39,475 nucleotides of DNA from Alphaproteobacteria bacterium (GCA_030431375.1 JAUIIY010000013.1:1-39475), one strand, 5' to 3'. Positions 1 through 8,430 are shown, counted from the first letter of the stretch. Translations and numbers: made by a program. Notes: generated by a model from the letters alone, not told the origin.

Positions 1-268
1 TTTCCTTTATTGCCATCAAAATATCTGGAGTGATTCCAGAATTTGGATGCCTTTGAATTCTATTTATCACACTTTCTAGCAAATCTTTAAATAGTTGTTC
101 TTTTGTAAAACCGTACTCTAACAAAACACTCTCATCAACTTCTTCTTTCACTCTCTTTCTTATATCGCTAACTAAACTTTCACCATCGGGAAATAACACC
201 TCCCCTGCAGCACTCTCACCGCCTTCTCCGCCACCGCCAGAGCCACCACCTCCGCCGCCGCCAGCTGG
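1..268. repeat. Direct repeat, copy 1 (of 5349-5622)
   Basis: Almost identical to 5349-5622. The first ~95 bases match without interruption, then there is a short 6-base length difference near 110 and a few substitutions. The repeat encodes the helical module plus the Gly-rich linker shared by two neighbouring genes, and homology stops at the linker, where the two ubiquitin-like N-termini diverge. Confidence 0.9.
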
Positions 269-562
269 AACTCTTGGCGCTGAAGATCTACGAGCTGGCG
301 CCGCCTCTGCTGCATCCGCGCCCGGAGACCTACTAGCAAATTCAAACTCATGTCCTTTCTCTCTTAAAGATTTTGCTATAGCGGATGTCGCTTCCTCAGG
401 TAATCTTTCACCTTTACATATTAAAACATCTCCTGTTGGACGCTTAATCCAATGTAATGGCTGAAAATCTCCACCAAACCGCTCTGTTAGCCACTCTTGA
501 GTTTCTCCATTAATTTCCGTTAAAACGACCTCTCCTGTTATCTTTTTAATTTGAATGAGCAT
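1..562 (-). CDS. Ubiquitin-like/Gly-linker modular protein (N-terminal 187 residues; runs off left edge)
   Basis: The frame is open from an ATG at 562 to the window edge, so the C-terminus is missing. Residues 1-75 resemble ubiquitin: the start reads MLIQIKKITGEVVL, against MQIFVKTLTGKTIT in ubiquitin, and a later VLICKGERL matches the RLIFAGKQL strand-turn. An Ala/Arg/Ser-Pro stretch and a Gly-rich linker of the G7-S-G4 type follow at about 76-113. From about 114 comes a helical module nearly identical, also in DNA, to that of the gene at 2656-5904. A CtrA-type box lies 49 bp upstream. The ubiquitin-like call is made by eye; the function is unknown. It is probably a secreted effector sharing an origin with its downstream relative. 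Confidence 0.75.
   Translation of the reverse strand, partial: MLIQIKKITGEVVLTEINGETQEWLTERFGGDFQPLHWIKRPTGDVLICKGERLPEEATSAIAKSLREKGHEFEFASRSPGADAAEAAPARRSSAPRVPAGGGGGGGSGGGGEGGESAAGEVLFPDGESLVSDIRKRVKEEVDESVLLEYGFTKEQLFKDLLESVINRIQRHPNSGITPDILMAIKE
221..320 (-). repeat. Gly-rich linker cassette, copy 1
   Basis: Encodes an AAPARRSS/APRVPA stretch followed by G7-S-G4-E. The DNA is GC-rich in an AT-rich gene. Four further copies lie in the gene at 2656-5904. Confidence 0.85.
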
Positions 563-610
563 TTTTAGTCCTAAATTTAATTAACCATAATAAATTCTTC
601 CATAACTTTC

Positions 611-625
611 TTAACAAATAGTTAA
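611..625 (-). promoter_or_regulatory. CtrA-type box upstream of the left-edge gene
   Basis: Perfect TTAA-N7-TTAA (TTAACTATTTGTTAA in gene sense), 49 bp before the ATG at 562. This is the CtrA consensus of alphaproteobacteria; binding is inferred. The site can also form a small hairpin. Confidence 0.6.
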
Positions 626-659
626 GCTTTGCTTTTTAAATATCCAAAACCATTCAAAA

Positions 660-2519
660 CTAACGGTGCGAAGATTTTCTTCCTTTTCCACCGCCAATTT
701 TTGAACTTTTTCTTATTCCATTTGCATTCATAGACTTTGTATCTCTTTTTAGACTTATCCTGAGTTTACGTGCTTCTGCTTTTGCTTTTTGCATTCTCGC
801 TAACAAATCACCTTTTTCTTCTGAATTTTCTATATGCGTAGGTCGAACCCTTGGCTTATCATCGAAACTTGCAAATGTAGATAAGCTATCCAATGATGAA
901 TCTAATACATGCTCCCTTGCCTCAAACTCTCTCACTAATCTTGGCGCATGCTTTATATATGAACTTCTACATTTTTTAACAGTTTTCTTTCTAAAAGCAC
1001 CTCTTACTCCTAACACAAGAAGAGAAGCTAATAAGACGGCACCAAGTCCACTATTAACATCTCTTGTCATACTGCTACTAGTGTCACTTGCTATAGTTCT
1101 CGCATAATCATCCTGCCATACACCGCCAGCTTCAACACCAGGAAATGGCCAGGCTGATCCTACCTCCACTTCATATAATGGCTTTCCTATAAATTTAGCA
1201 TGAGCAATTTTCGCTGCATTCTCACCAGACTTAATAGCTCCATGAACTGTACCTGAATAATCTAAACATTCTTGTTTACCTGAAGGTGTTTTTTTGCAAT
1301 CAAAGCCCAAAAAGTCACCTCCAAATGTTGTTTCATGAAAAGGTTTAGCTGCAAGCATCCTTTTACTTCTATTATGCTCAGAAACCCACGCACCTGCAGC
1401 TGTAGGATCACGCTGCCAAGATTTAACTAGCGCTTCTCTTGGTCTTTCTAAATCAGGAAAAATTTTATTTATCACTTTGCTTAAATGCATTTTTAAACCA
1501 TCATCACCTAGTGCATCTATCATCCCCTCCGCTGCTATAGCTGAATCACCACTTAGAAAAACAGAAATTGTTGTACCTTCTCCTTCAATAGCAGGTCTAT
1601 TTTCAATAAAAAACAACCCTAACTCATCATTTTCTATCTGAATATATTGCTTATCCTTACCTATTCCTGATTTCTTTATAGCTTCATCATCATAATCAAG
1701 CAGTACTCTCACCACCTTTGTAGTAACTACAGATTCAAACGCTTCTCGATGTTCCGGAGATAGCGGGGGGTCAAAGTCAATTTTATCAATCACAGCAGCG
1801 GGAACTGCAACATGCACAGCATCAGCCTCTATAACATGCTGTTTACCTTCTGAAATATACGTAATTTTTGGCTTTTCACCTGTTTGATCAACCTTTATAA
1901 CAACCGCTCCTGTTACAACATGCTCTAAATCTCTTGCATGTTCCTTTAACAAATCATGCATTCCCGTACCAACATGAACGTCGTCTGTAGCTACTCCAGT
2001 TACTCGAGTTGACATGCCAACATATACTTCCAAATCATCAAGCTCTTCAAACTCAGCAAGTGGTAGACCATCACAACTTTCATTTGCTATAAAAGCTTTA
2101 AAATATTCTGCTATCTTTTCATCAACTCCTTCACAAGCTTTTTCTAACGCCATCTCTTGGCAATTGTCATGATGAATAGTTGCAAATTCTTCTACATATT
2201 TATTATAATTTTGATATATCTCGAACATTTCTGCCGAAATATCTTTGCCTTTTGAATCAATGATACGTATATCCGACATTTCAGCATCAACTGAAGGGGT
2301 GCCTTCTGGAAATTCTAATTTATGTGGGCTCGTTTCAGAGTAATGATCATATGTTGCTCCCAACGGATGTCTTCTTCCTGCAAATTCTACGCTTCTAACT
2401 CTACCACCAATTTCATCATTTGCTTCTAAAATAACAACATCATGGCCCTTTTTAGCCATGGATCTTGCATATGATATTCCTGCAAAACCTCCTCCAACAG
2501 TAACAATTTTCATAATCAC
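660..2519 (-). CDS. Flavin monoamine-oxidase-like protein with C-terminal membrane segment
   Basis: A 619-residue FAD-dependent amine oxidase. The N-terminus carries the Rossmann dinucleotide motif VGGGFAGISYA, then an acidic strand end and GGRVRS. An AVPAAVIDKIDFDPPLS strand is typical of the family, and the C-terminal FAD-binding stretch reads SGTVHGAIKSGENAA. Such enzymes oxidise amines to aldehydes with release of ammonia and peroxide; the substrate cannot be read here. After the catalytic domain a hydrophobic segment (GLGAVLLASLLVLGV, about residues 490-510) is followed by a basic tail ending GRKSSHR, resembling the tail-anchored layout of eukaryotic MAO. A start at either M1 or M3 is possible. 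It lies between two ubiquitin-like modular genes and may itself be an effector. An imperfect CtrA-type box lies 40 bp upstream. Confidence 0.8.
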   Translation of the reverse strand: MIMKIVTVGGGFAGISYARSMAKKGHDVVILEANDEIGGRVRSVEFAGRRHPLGATYDHYSETSPHKLEFPEGTPSVDAEMSDIRIIDSKGKDISAEMFEIYQNYNKYVEEFATIHHDNCQEMALEKACEGVDEKIAEYFKAFIANESCDGLPLAEFEELDDLEVYVGMSTRVTGVATDDVHVGTGMHDLLKEHARDLEHVVTGAVVIKVDQTGEKPKITYISEGKQHVIEADAVHVAVPAAVIDKIDFDPPLSPEHREAFESVVTTKVVRVLLDYDDEAIKKSGIGKDKQYIQIENDELGLFFIENRPAIEGEGTTISVFLSGDSAIAAEGMIDALGDDGLKMHLSKVINKIFPDLERPREALVKSWQRDPTAAGAWVSEHNRSKRMLAAKPFHETTFGGDFLGFDCKKTPSGKQECLDYSGTVHGAIKSGENAAKIAHAKFIGKPLYEVEVGSAWPFPGVEAGGVWQDDYARTIASDTSSSMTRDVNSGLGAVLLASLLVLGVRGAFRKKTVKKCRSSYIKHAPRLVREFEAREHVLDSSLDSLSTFASFDDKPRVRPTHIENSEEKGDLLARMQKAKAEARKLRISLKRDTKSMNANGIRKSSKIGGGKGRKSSHR

Positions 2520-2558
2520 TTTATTTATTCTTTACAGCACAATTTTACATAATTATTG

Positions 2559-2573
2559 TGAAGAAATGGTTAA
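2559..2573 (-). promoter_or_regulatory. Imperfect CtrA-type box upstream of the amine oxidase gene
   Basis: Gene-sense TTAACCATTTCTTCA: one intact TTAA half-site and a TTCA second half at the usual 7-base spacing, 40 bp before the start codon. Weaker than the perfect boxes in this window. Confidence 0.35.
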
Positions 2574-2587
2574 AAACTAGAACGCAA

Positions 2588-2632
2588 TAAAAAAGCTGCA
2601 TCTGTTATCCTGTAAGAATCAGCATGCAGCTT
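2588..2632 (-). terminator. Rho-independent terminator after the UBL-PTP gene
   Basis: A perfect 9-bp stem (AAGCTGCAT / ATGCAGCTT) closes a 22-base loop, followed on the minus strand by a run of six T. It begins 24 bp past the stop of the gene at 2656-5904. The large loop is unusual. Confidence 0.65.
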
Positions 2633-2655
2633 CAAAATTTTATGAACTCAGAGAA

Positions 2656-5600
2656 TTATCCTCTTCCTCTTCCTCCATCTCTTCCTGGGGCTGCAGCTGC
2701 CCTATGATCTCCTCCTACATTTGCTCCAACTGCCCACATCGAACGTCCATGAGCTCTAGCTCTTATTCGTGTTTTTAAATCTTTGACATTTGATTCTTTA
2801 ACATCTAAAATCGCTTCCGCAATATCATAAGGCACATCTCCAAATCTTCTTTGATCCTCATAAAAAACATCTTTAATCAGTGAATTTCTAGCATCTTCAA
2901 ACGCCATTTCTCTTGGCACCCCTAATTCAACCGAATCATTAACCTTAGTGACTAGTCTTTCATCAATTGCCTTAAAAAGCGATTCCGCGTCCCACTCTAG
3001 CGCACTTGAAACATCTTCACCGCCGCCGCCAGAGCCACCACCTCCGCCTCCGCCGGCTGGAACTCTTGGTGCTGAAGATCTACGAGCTGGCGCCGCCTCT
3101 GCTGCTGCATCCTCACCTCTACCTCTGCTAGCCTCAGCAGCTAACTCCGCTTTTATTCGATTTACCCTATCTAGATACTCTGGATCAATCATAGAAGATC
3201 GAAAATCACGGCCTGGATAATTAATTGCCTCCAAGTATAACATATTTTTAAATATATTTTTGGATTCAGCATTTTTGAATACAGGAATTTCACCGTCGAT
3301 ATAAAATTCACCATCACTGTCGTAAAGTCTAATGTGTAAAGTCTGCCCCCGACGTTTTTCCAATCTTTTTTTCAAATTTTCAGATATTTTCTCTTTATCA
3401 AAAAGATCTATAACATTTAAGCAAGCCTCAAAAATAGTAATGCTATTCCATGTACATTCGAACCTATGCCTAGAACGCTCTGACTGTTTCTTTATAGCTT
3501 TTTTTAAGGCAACATCGTCTTTTAATGCAGGATCAGATGAAAATGGATAAACTCTTGGCTTAATAGATTCTTCTTGCTTTACTGCTTCATAAAGAGCATC
3601 TCGTATAGCTCTATTTTCAATTTCTTTTCCATCAAAGAAAAAATGAGTTTCCTTGACTCTTCCTTTTCCGCCTTTAAGCATCACTTCTACTAGATTACAA
3701 TCCTTATCTTGCAAATCTACACCATGCTCTTCTCTAAACTGATCTAATATTTTTAAAGGAATCTTAATTGAGTTAATTTTTGTATTTGAGTAATTGACAA
3801 TCTTGATTCTAACCATTTCGCTCTCCAAATCTCCGCCTTCTCCGCCTCCGCCAGAGCCACCACCTCCGCCTCCTCCAGCTGGTACTCTTGCTGATGAAGA
3901 TCTACGAGCTGGCGCCGCCTCTGCTGCTACAGCTAAATCTACACCCCTTTCAACTTGACGCTTCCTCTCCCTGATTACCTGAGCTTTTATTTCTTGCGCT
4001 AAAGTATGCACCATATCACGTTGCCTACTCTCACCTGCCGTATGGGCATTTAAAAATGCCCTAGCAGAATCAACAATGAGATCCATCTCATTATAGCCAC
4101 TCCTTGGGTTTATAACACGATCTAAGCTAGCTTCAAACTTCTCAATAATTCTAAGCTTTTCTTCTTTACTTTCACTTTCTCTTAAGAGTTCATCTAATTT
4201 GCTATTTAATGCATGGTCTAACATCATGGCAATATTTGCTACAGCAGCTCTGTTTTGACCAGATTGACAGTTTGTCATTACACCACCGCTCAGGCCACCT
4301 GTTTCTTTTAAATATTCAACTGTCTGCATGAGTAAATCAGACTTAGCTTTTCTAGCAGCTTCTTTCTCAAGACAAGCTTGAGAATCTGGGAAATTCCTAA
4401 AACCTACATATTTTACTTCCCTTGTTTGTTCTCTACCTTCGGCATCTACAAAATGAAAAACATAATCTCTAGTACTTGATGATATTGTATATTCTGCTTC
4501 ACCATCAGGAATTGTGTCTTCTACAAAACCTGCAACATTTGTACATACAACCCTAACATCATTACCTCGAACATCCTTAAAAACAACCTCTTTACCTAAG
4601 TCTAAAACATTATCTCCACCCGAACTTTCTACCATGTTTACTATACCTGTAAAACCATGATCAAATATTGCAGCAAAGTAACCTTCTTTTGCTTTACCAC
4701 CCTCCGCTAATATTGGTGTCTGTGCTAAAACTAAACCTGAAGGGGTTGTAAATTTGTTAGCAGGATAAAATTGCCCCGATTCTCCGTCATAAGGGCGTGA
4801 TTCCAACTCCATAAAAGTTCCAAAATTCACATCCTGATCATTTCTTGCTCCAATAATCATATACTCAGGACCACCAGCCTCATCTAATTTAAGACCACTG
4901 ATAATTGGACCTGTAAATCTTCCCCTAGCACCAACCCCAATTGCAGCTGATTCTCTTCCTTCAGTACGTATACGATCTACATAACCTGAAATCTCCCTTT
5001 TGTAATCGGCGTTTATATGTACCTGTTCACCTGTTGTTTTATCAAATACTTTACCACCATCTCGTCTTTCAAAGCCAAACCTATCAGCCTGCTCGGATAT
5101 TTCACATAAAAAATCATCATGCTCACGAGCCGCTCTCTCAAGATTTGCAAGCATTTCTCTAAATTCAGGTCTAGGGTCAAATATTACTGGATGAATTGGT
5201 TCTTCTCCACCACCGCCAGAGCCGCCACCTCCACCGCCTCCAGCTGGTACTCTTCTTGTTTCAGAAGCTCGTCTGCTAGCATGTCTATTGGCTTGATCAA
5301 CGAAGTCTTTAATCATCCCAAGATTTCCTTCTAAACCTTCATAAGAAATTTCCTTTATTGCCATCAAAATATCTGGAGTGATTCCAGAATTTGGATGCCT
5401 TTGAATTCTATTTATCACACTTTCTAGCAAATCTTTAAATAGTTTCTCCTTTGTATAACGGCGGTCTAACTCTAACAAAACACTCTCATCAACTTCTTCT
5501 CGTACTCTTTCCTTCATATATCTAACAAAACTTTCACCATCGGGAAATAACACCTCCCCTGCAGCACTCTCACCGCCTTCTCCGCCACCGCCAGAGCCAC

Positions 5601-5904
5601 CACCTCCGCCGCCGCCAGCTCTAGCTGAAGCTCTAGCTTTTTCCTCTCTCTCTCTCCGAGCCCTCATTTCTAATTTTTCATGAAAAATTGGCAGAACTAT
5701 ATCTTTAAAATCTTGCGATAATTCACGCCCCCCATACAGCAATATTTCCTTCTTCTTAAATGTAACATATTGCAAACCTTGTGTACTCTCCAAACTTTTG
5801 CCAAAATCTTTTTGAAATATTCTCTGAAGTTCATCTCCTTGCTCTCCATCTATATCAATTGTTTCTGCCCCTCGAGTAATATCTTTTATAGTAATTTGTA
5901 CCAT
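2656..5904 (-). CDS. Modular effector-like protein: ubiquitin-like domains, protein tyrosine phosphatase, Gly-rich linkers
   Basis: 1082 residues built as a string of modules. Residues 1-78 look ubiquitin-like (MVQITIKDI..., then ILLYGGREL, like LIFAGKQL of ubiquitin). Linker G7-S-G4 at 97-113, helical module at 115-210, second linker at 221-234. Residues about 240-640 form a classical tyrosine phosphatase: a YPANKF...LAQTPI stretch like the YINA/QGP region, a WPD-like loop NFPD with D507, and the P-loop NCQSGQNR with C546 and R552 (CX5R). A third linker at about 657-690 is followed by another ubiquitin-like unit that starts at an internal methionine (M697, MVRIKIVNYS), with a possible further unit near 854. 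A fourth linker at about 930-963 precedes a second helical module and an Arg/Gly-rich tail ending GGRGRG. The phosphatase is likely to act on host phosphotyrosine; secretion is inferred. Confidence 0.8.
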   Translation of the reverse strand: MVQITIKDITRGAETIDIDGEQGDELQRIFQKDFGKSLESTQGLQYVTFKKKEILLYGGRELSQDFKDIVLPIFHEKLEMRARREREEKARASARAGGGGGGGSGGGGEGGESAAGEVLFPDGESFVRYMKERVREEVDESVLLELDRRYTKEKLFKDLLESVINRIQRHPNSGITPDILMAIKEISYEGLEGNLGMIKDFVDQANRHASRRASETRRVPAGGGGGGGSGGGGEEPIHPVIFDPRPEFREMLANLERAAREHDDFLCEISEQADRFGFERRDGGKVFDKTTGEQVHINADYKREISGYVDRIRTEGRESAAIGVGARGRFTGPIISGLKLDEAGGPEYMIIGARNDQDVNFGTFMELESRPYDGESGQFYPANKFTTPSGLVLAQTPILAEGGKAKEGYFAAIFDHGFTGIVNMVESSGGDNVLDLGKEVVFKDVRGNDVRVVCTNVAGFVEDTIPDGEAEYTISSSTRDYVFHFVDAEGREQTREVKYVGFRNFPDSQACLEKEAARKAKSDLLMQTVEYLKETGGLSGGVMTNCQSGQNRAAVANIAMMLDHALNSKLDELLRESESKEEKLRIIEKFEASLDRVINPRSGYNEMDLIVDSARAFLNAHTAGESRQRDMVHTLAQEIKAQVIRERKRQVERGVDLAVAAEAAPARRSSSARVPAGGGGGGGSGGGGEGGDLESEMVRIKIVNYSNTKINSIKIPLKILDQFREEHGVDLQDKDCNLVEVMLKGGKGRVKETHFFFDGKEIENRAIRDALYEAVKQEESIKPRVYPFSSDPALKDDVALKKAIKKQSERSRHRFECTWNSITIFEACLNVIDLFDKEKISENLKKRLEKRRGQTLHIRLYDSDGEFYIDGEIPVFKNAESKNIFKNMLYLEAINYPGRDFRSSMIDPEYLDRVNRIKAELAAEASRGRGEDAAAEAAPARRSSAPRVPAGGGGGGGSGGGGEDVSSALEWDAESLFKAIDERLVTKVNDSVELGVPREMAFEDARNSLIKDVFYEDQRRFGDVPYDIAEAILDVKESNVKDLKTRIRARAHGRSMWAVGANVGGDHRAAAAPGRDGGRGRG
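3017..3110 (-). repeat. Gly-rich linker cassette, copy 2
   Basis: Encodes AAPARRSSAPRVPAG7-S-G4-E between the third and last modules of the UBL-PTP protein. Its DNA closely matches the cassette at 221-320. Confidence 0.85.
3831..3933 (-). repeat. Gly-rich linker cassette, copy 3
   Basis: Same cassette (AAPARRSSSARVPA then the glycine run), placed directly before the internal ubiquitin-like unit that starts at M697. Confidence 0.85.
5201..5253 (-). repeat. Gly-rich linker cassette, copy 4 (short form)
   Basis: Carries RVPAG7-S-G4-E but lacks the APARRSS part; it separates the helical module from the phosphatase domain. Confidence 0.8.
5349..5622. repeat. Direct repeat, copy 2 (of 1-268)
   Basis: Second copy of the helical-module-plus-linker segment, about 5.35 kb from the first and in the same orientation. 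Recombination between the copies could delete or fuse the intervening genes. Confidence 0.9.
5573..5622 (-). repeat. Gly-rich linker cassette, copy 5 (short form)
   Basis: Glycine run after the first ubiquitin-like domain of the UBL-PTP protein, preceded by ASARA rather than the APARRSS...VPA stretch. Confidence 0.8.
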
Positions 5905-5953
5905 TATTTTCTCATTATTAAATTATTGTTTTTATTATTTTCCCACGAAATAA

Positions 5954-5968
5954 TTAACGAATTCTTAA
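5954..5968 (-). promoter_or_regulatory. CtrA-type box upstream of the UBL-PTP gene
   Basis: Perfect TTAA-N7-TTAA (TTAAGAATTCGTTAA in gene sense), 50 bp before the ATG at 5904. The position matches the boxes of other effector-like genes here. Confidence 0.6.
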
Positions 5969-6004
5969 CGCAAAAAATTAATTCGTATATCTCTTTTTAT
6001 TTAA

Positions 6005-7600
6005 TTATTTATGTCCTTTCCATTTTTGATAATATCCTTCCAAGACATCACTAATCGCCTTACCAATTTTTGCATATGCGCTATCATCTAGGTTAGCTAA
6101 AGAAACCCTAACTGACATTTGCGGCGCATCAAAACCGCCACCATCCATCAACACAACAGATTCCTGTTCTGCAAGGCTTACTATATAGTCAATTGGCTCA
6201 TAATCTTCAGACATATGTTTGGCAAAATCTTTGCCATATCTTTTTTCAGCCATCACTTTGATATCGATGGTTGTGTAATAATGGGTGTGGTTAGGATCCT
6301 GTGGAACCGGTTCACCCATTGCATCATATAAAATTTTAAAACGCTTCTTAACGATATCTTGCGCTGTCTTTTTATATTTCTCTTTTTTATCAACCAATGT
6401 AGATAAAGCGAATAAAGCCATTTGAACCTGCTGAGGCGTAGACACACCAGCTGTATGATGCAGTGCAACAAGCCTACTATCTGCTACCATTCTTTCAATA
6501 AGCTTCATTTTTTCTGGCACTAAAGTTACAGAACCATAACGCTTATGAAGCTCCGCTTTTTCTTCTGCACTCTTATTAGCAATAACCTTATCAAAATGGT
6601 TATGCTTATGTAAGCCAATTACACCCTGACGCCAACCCGTAGCTCCAAAATATTTCGAGAATGAATATACTAAAATTGTATTGTGAGGGGCAATCGCCAT
6701 CAGTGACTTAAAACCACCATCCACAAAAGTGCCATAAACATCATCAGTAAGCAAAATCAAATTTGGATTCTCATGCTTTACGATATGCTCTATGCGTTTT
6801 AGCGTTTTTTCATTAATTCTTACTGAACCCGGATTTGCTGGATTTACTAAGAAAAAGGCTTTAATTGAAGGATCTGCTAATTTATCAATTTCTGAATCTG
6901 GATATTGCCAATCCTCATCTTCATCTTGCTGAACATAGATAGATTCAAACTCAAAATCATTAAGCTCAGGTATTTCTAAATATGGCGTAAATACCGGAGT
7001 GCCAATTGCAATTTTATCTCCTTTATAAAGAAGTTTATTTTCCATCAATGAATTAAATACATAATCCATTGCAGCTGTACCACCTTCTGTTGCAAAAATT
7101 TCAACATCCTCTGCCGGCAAATGACCAGCATACATTTCTTTCTTAAGATATTCCTGTACCACTCTTGTACAATGTTTTAGCATTCTATCAGGTGCTGGAT
7201 AATAATTCCCCAAGAAACCATTCACCATTTCTAGCATGAAATCATCTGGATTTACCTTCAAATCCTCGCACACATAGTGGTACGCAGATTTTAAGAAGGA
7301 TATACCTGCAACAGAGTGATTTTCTTCAAGGAACGACTCAAATCTTTTTGCAATACCAACTTTTTCCGGGCTACCACCAAAATCTTCCCTTATTTTTACG
7401 CGCTCACATTCCGACATCGCAAAATGCCCTAACTGCAAGAAGCCCTCGCGTGGCGTTATTGCCACCCAATTAGGGTTCCCCCTACCGGCATTCAACATCA
7501 TCTTCTCATGATCATGCTTTGATAATTCAATCAATTTATTTTTAAGCTCAAATGGGCTTAAAACCTCATATTTCTTTTCTTGCGGTCGTCTCATATGCAT
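6005..7600 (-). CDS. asdA: Aspartate 4-decarboxylase (bifunctional aspartate aminotransferase / beta-decarboxylase)
   Basis: A 531-residue PLP fold-type I enzyme whose length matches the AsdA family (about 530). It converts L-aspartate to L-alanine and CO2. Seen: NAGRGNPNW near residue 40, FATEGGTAAMDYVF for cofactor binding, LVNPANPGS and DDVYGTF, and the Schiff-base lysine K316 in SFSKYFGATGWRQG. The start MHMRRPQEK allows M1 or M3. It is a single gene with a perfect CtrA-type box 46 bp upstream, unusual for a metabolic enzyme. In this window alanine could feed the alanine racemase at about 30 kb; that link is inferred. Confidence 0.92.
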   Translation of the reverse strand: MHMRRPQEKKYEVLSPFELKNKLIELSKHDHEKMMLNAGRGNPNWVAITPREGFLQLGHFAMSECERVKIREDFGGSPEKVGIAKRFESFLEENHSVAGISFLKSAYHYVCEDLKVNPDDFMLEMVNGFLGNYYPAPDRMLKHCTRVVQEYLKKEMYAGHLPAEDVEIFATEGGTAAMDYVFNSLMENKLLYKGDKIAIGTPVFTPYLEIPELNDFEFESIYVQQDEDEDWQYPDSEIDKLADPSIKAFFLVNPANPGSVRINEKTLKRIEHIVKHENPNLILLTDDVYGTFVDGGFKSLMAIAPHNTILVYSFSKYFGATGWRQGVIGLHKHNHFDKVIANKSAEEKAELHKRYGSVTLVPEKMKLIERMVADSRLVALHHTAGVSTPQQVQMALFALSTLVDKKEKYKKTAQDIVKKRFKILYDAMGEPVPQDPNHTHYYTTIDIKVMAEKRYGKDFAKHMSEDYEPIDYIVSLAEQESVVLMDGGGFDAPQMSVRVSLANLDDSAYAKIGKAISDVLEGYYQKWKGHK

Positions 7601-7645
7601 AAATACACCTATTTTTTCTATTTAAAAAATTCTAGATGACACTTA

Positions 7646-7660
7646 TTAATAAATGGTTAA
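7646..7660 (-). promoter_or_regulatory. CtrA-type box in the asdA / 188-aa gene divergent region
   Basis: Perfect TTAA-N7-TTAA (TTAACCATTTATTAA in asdA sense), 46 bp before the asdA start and 116 bp before the divergent ATG at 7776. It could serve either direction; the spacing favours asdA. Confidence 0.6.
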
Positions 7661-7708
7661 GACCCAATTTGTCCTCATAAACTCTACAGCCCAGTATCTA
7701 TACTTTAT

Positions 7709-7737
7709 TTGACAAATATCGCTAAAAAAATTCTAAT
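7709..7737 (+). promoter_or_regulatory. Sigma-70-type promoter for the gene at 7776
   Basis: TTGACA at 7709-7714, a 17-base spacer, then TCTAAT at 7732-7737. It lies 39 bp before the start codon. Confidence 0.5.
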
Positions 7738-7775
7738 TATATCATAAGTATATAGGGTTAAAGACTGGGTATAAA

Positions 7776-8342
7776 ATGGGATTATTAAACTGGGCCAAAA
7801 AACAGGTTCGTAAGGTAAGAGTCAAATATTTTAGCGATGAAAAAACCAGAGAAGCTCACGCTATAGTTGATGAAGCTCTAGAAAGGTCTAGGGAAGAAAA
7901 TGGTGGGTCTAAATGGGCTGGAGATGGCTTTAGAAAGGACAAAGGTCCTGCTGTACATTTATCCGAAAATGCTCGAGAAACTCTTGTGAGTGAGATTTTA
8001 GGAAACCTAAAGCATGTTAAAAAGCACAGAGATGAGATAACCAGTAAATTAGGAGAAGCACTGAAAGATAAAAATAATCAAGTGGTACGCACTGAACAAG
8101 TAGTTTCCGGAGCAAGTGAGACTGTTGATATATATAGAGGCCAAGACGGTGGAATAACCCATAGAACCATGGGTGGAAAAGAAGGTTTCAAGGCCTTTGC
8201 TCAGAAACATGTATCTCCAAGAGCACAAAGAATGGCAAACAGCTTAACCAAAGGATTTTCTGTATCCAGAGGTAACCTCTCTACTCCAGAAACTTCATCC
8301 AGACGCCCCTCTAAGAGGCGGGGTGCTTCAATCGGAGGGTGA
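7776..8342 (+). CDS. Unrecognised 188-residue basic protein
   Basis: No family recognised. The N-terminus (MGLLNWAKKQVRKVRVKYF) looks like an amphipathic basic helix. The middle (about 65-110) is predicted helical and charged, followed by a DGGITHRTMGGKEGFKAFAQ stretch. The C-terminus is rich in Ser, Arg and Lys (SSRRPSKRRGASIGG). This basic tail resembles those of the effector-like proteins elsewhere in the window, so secretion is possible but unproven. It has its own sigma-70-like promoter and reads divergently from asdA. Codon use is ordinary for the AT-rich background. Confidence 0.65.
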   Translation: MGLLNWAKKQVRKVRVKYFSDEKTREAHAIVDEALERSREENGGSKWAGDGFRKDKGPAVHLSENARETLVSEILGNLKHVKKHRDEITSKLGEALKDKNNQVVRTEQVVSGASETVDIYRGQDGGITHRTMGGKEGFKAFAQKHVSPRAQRMANSLTKGFSVSRGNLSTPETSSRRPSKRRGASIGG

Positions 8343-8368
8343 TTTCAAATATCCTAAAACCATAAAGA

Positions 8369-8397
8369 TTGACTTAGTATTTTATTGATAGTAGATT
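8369..8397 (+). promoter_or_regulatory. Putative promoter of the 21-residue-repeat gene
   Basis: TTGACT at 8369-8374, 17-base spacer, TAGATT at 8392-8397, 34 bp before the start codon. Confidence 0.4.
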
Positions 8398-8430
8398 GGC
8401 CGGTAATTAGGAAAATTAGAGGCAACTATT

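Noticed and set aside
2948-3220. Plus-strand proline-rich ORF opposite the Gly-linker
   Set aside because: Antisense of glycine codons gives proline; there is no start signal and the minus frame is clearly coding.
6253-6471. Small ORFs inside asdA and other housekeeping genes
   Set aside because: They overlap well-supported genes in other frames and have no independent start signals.
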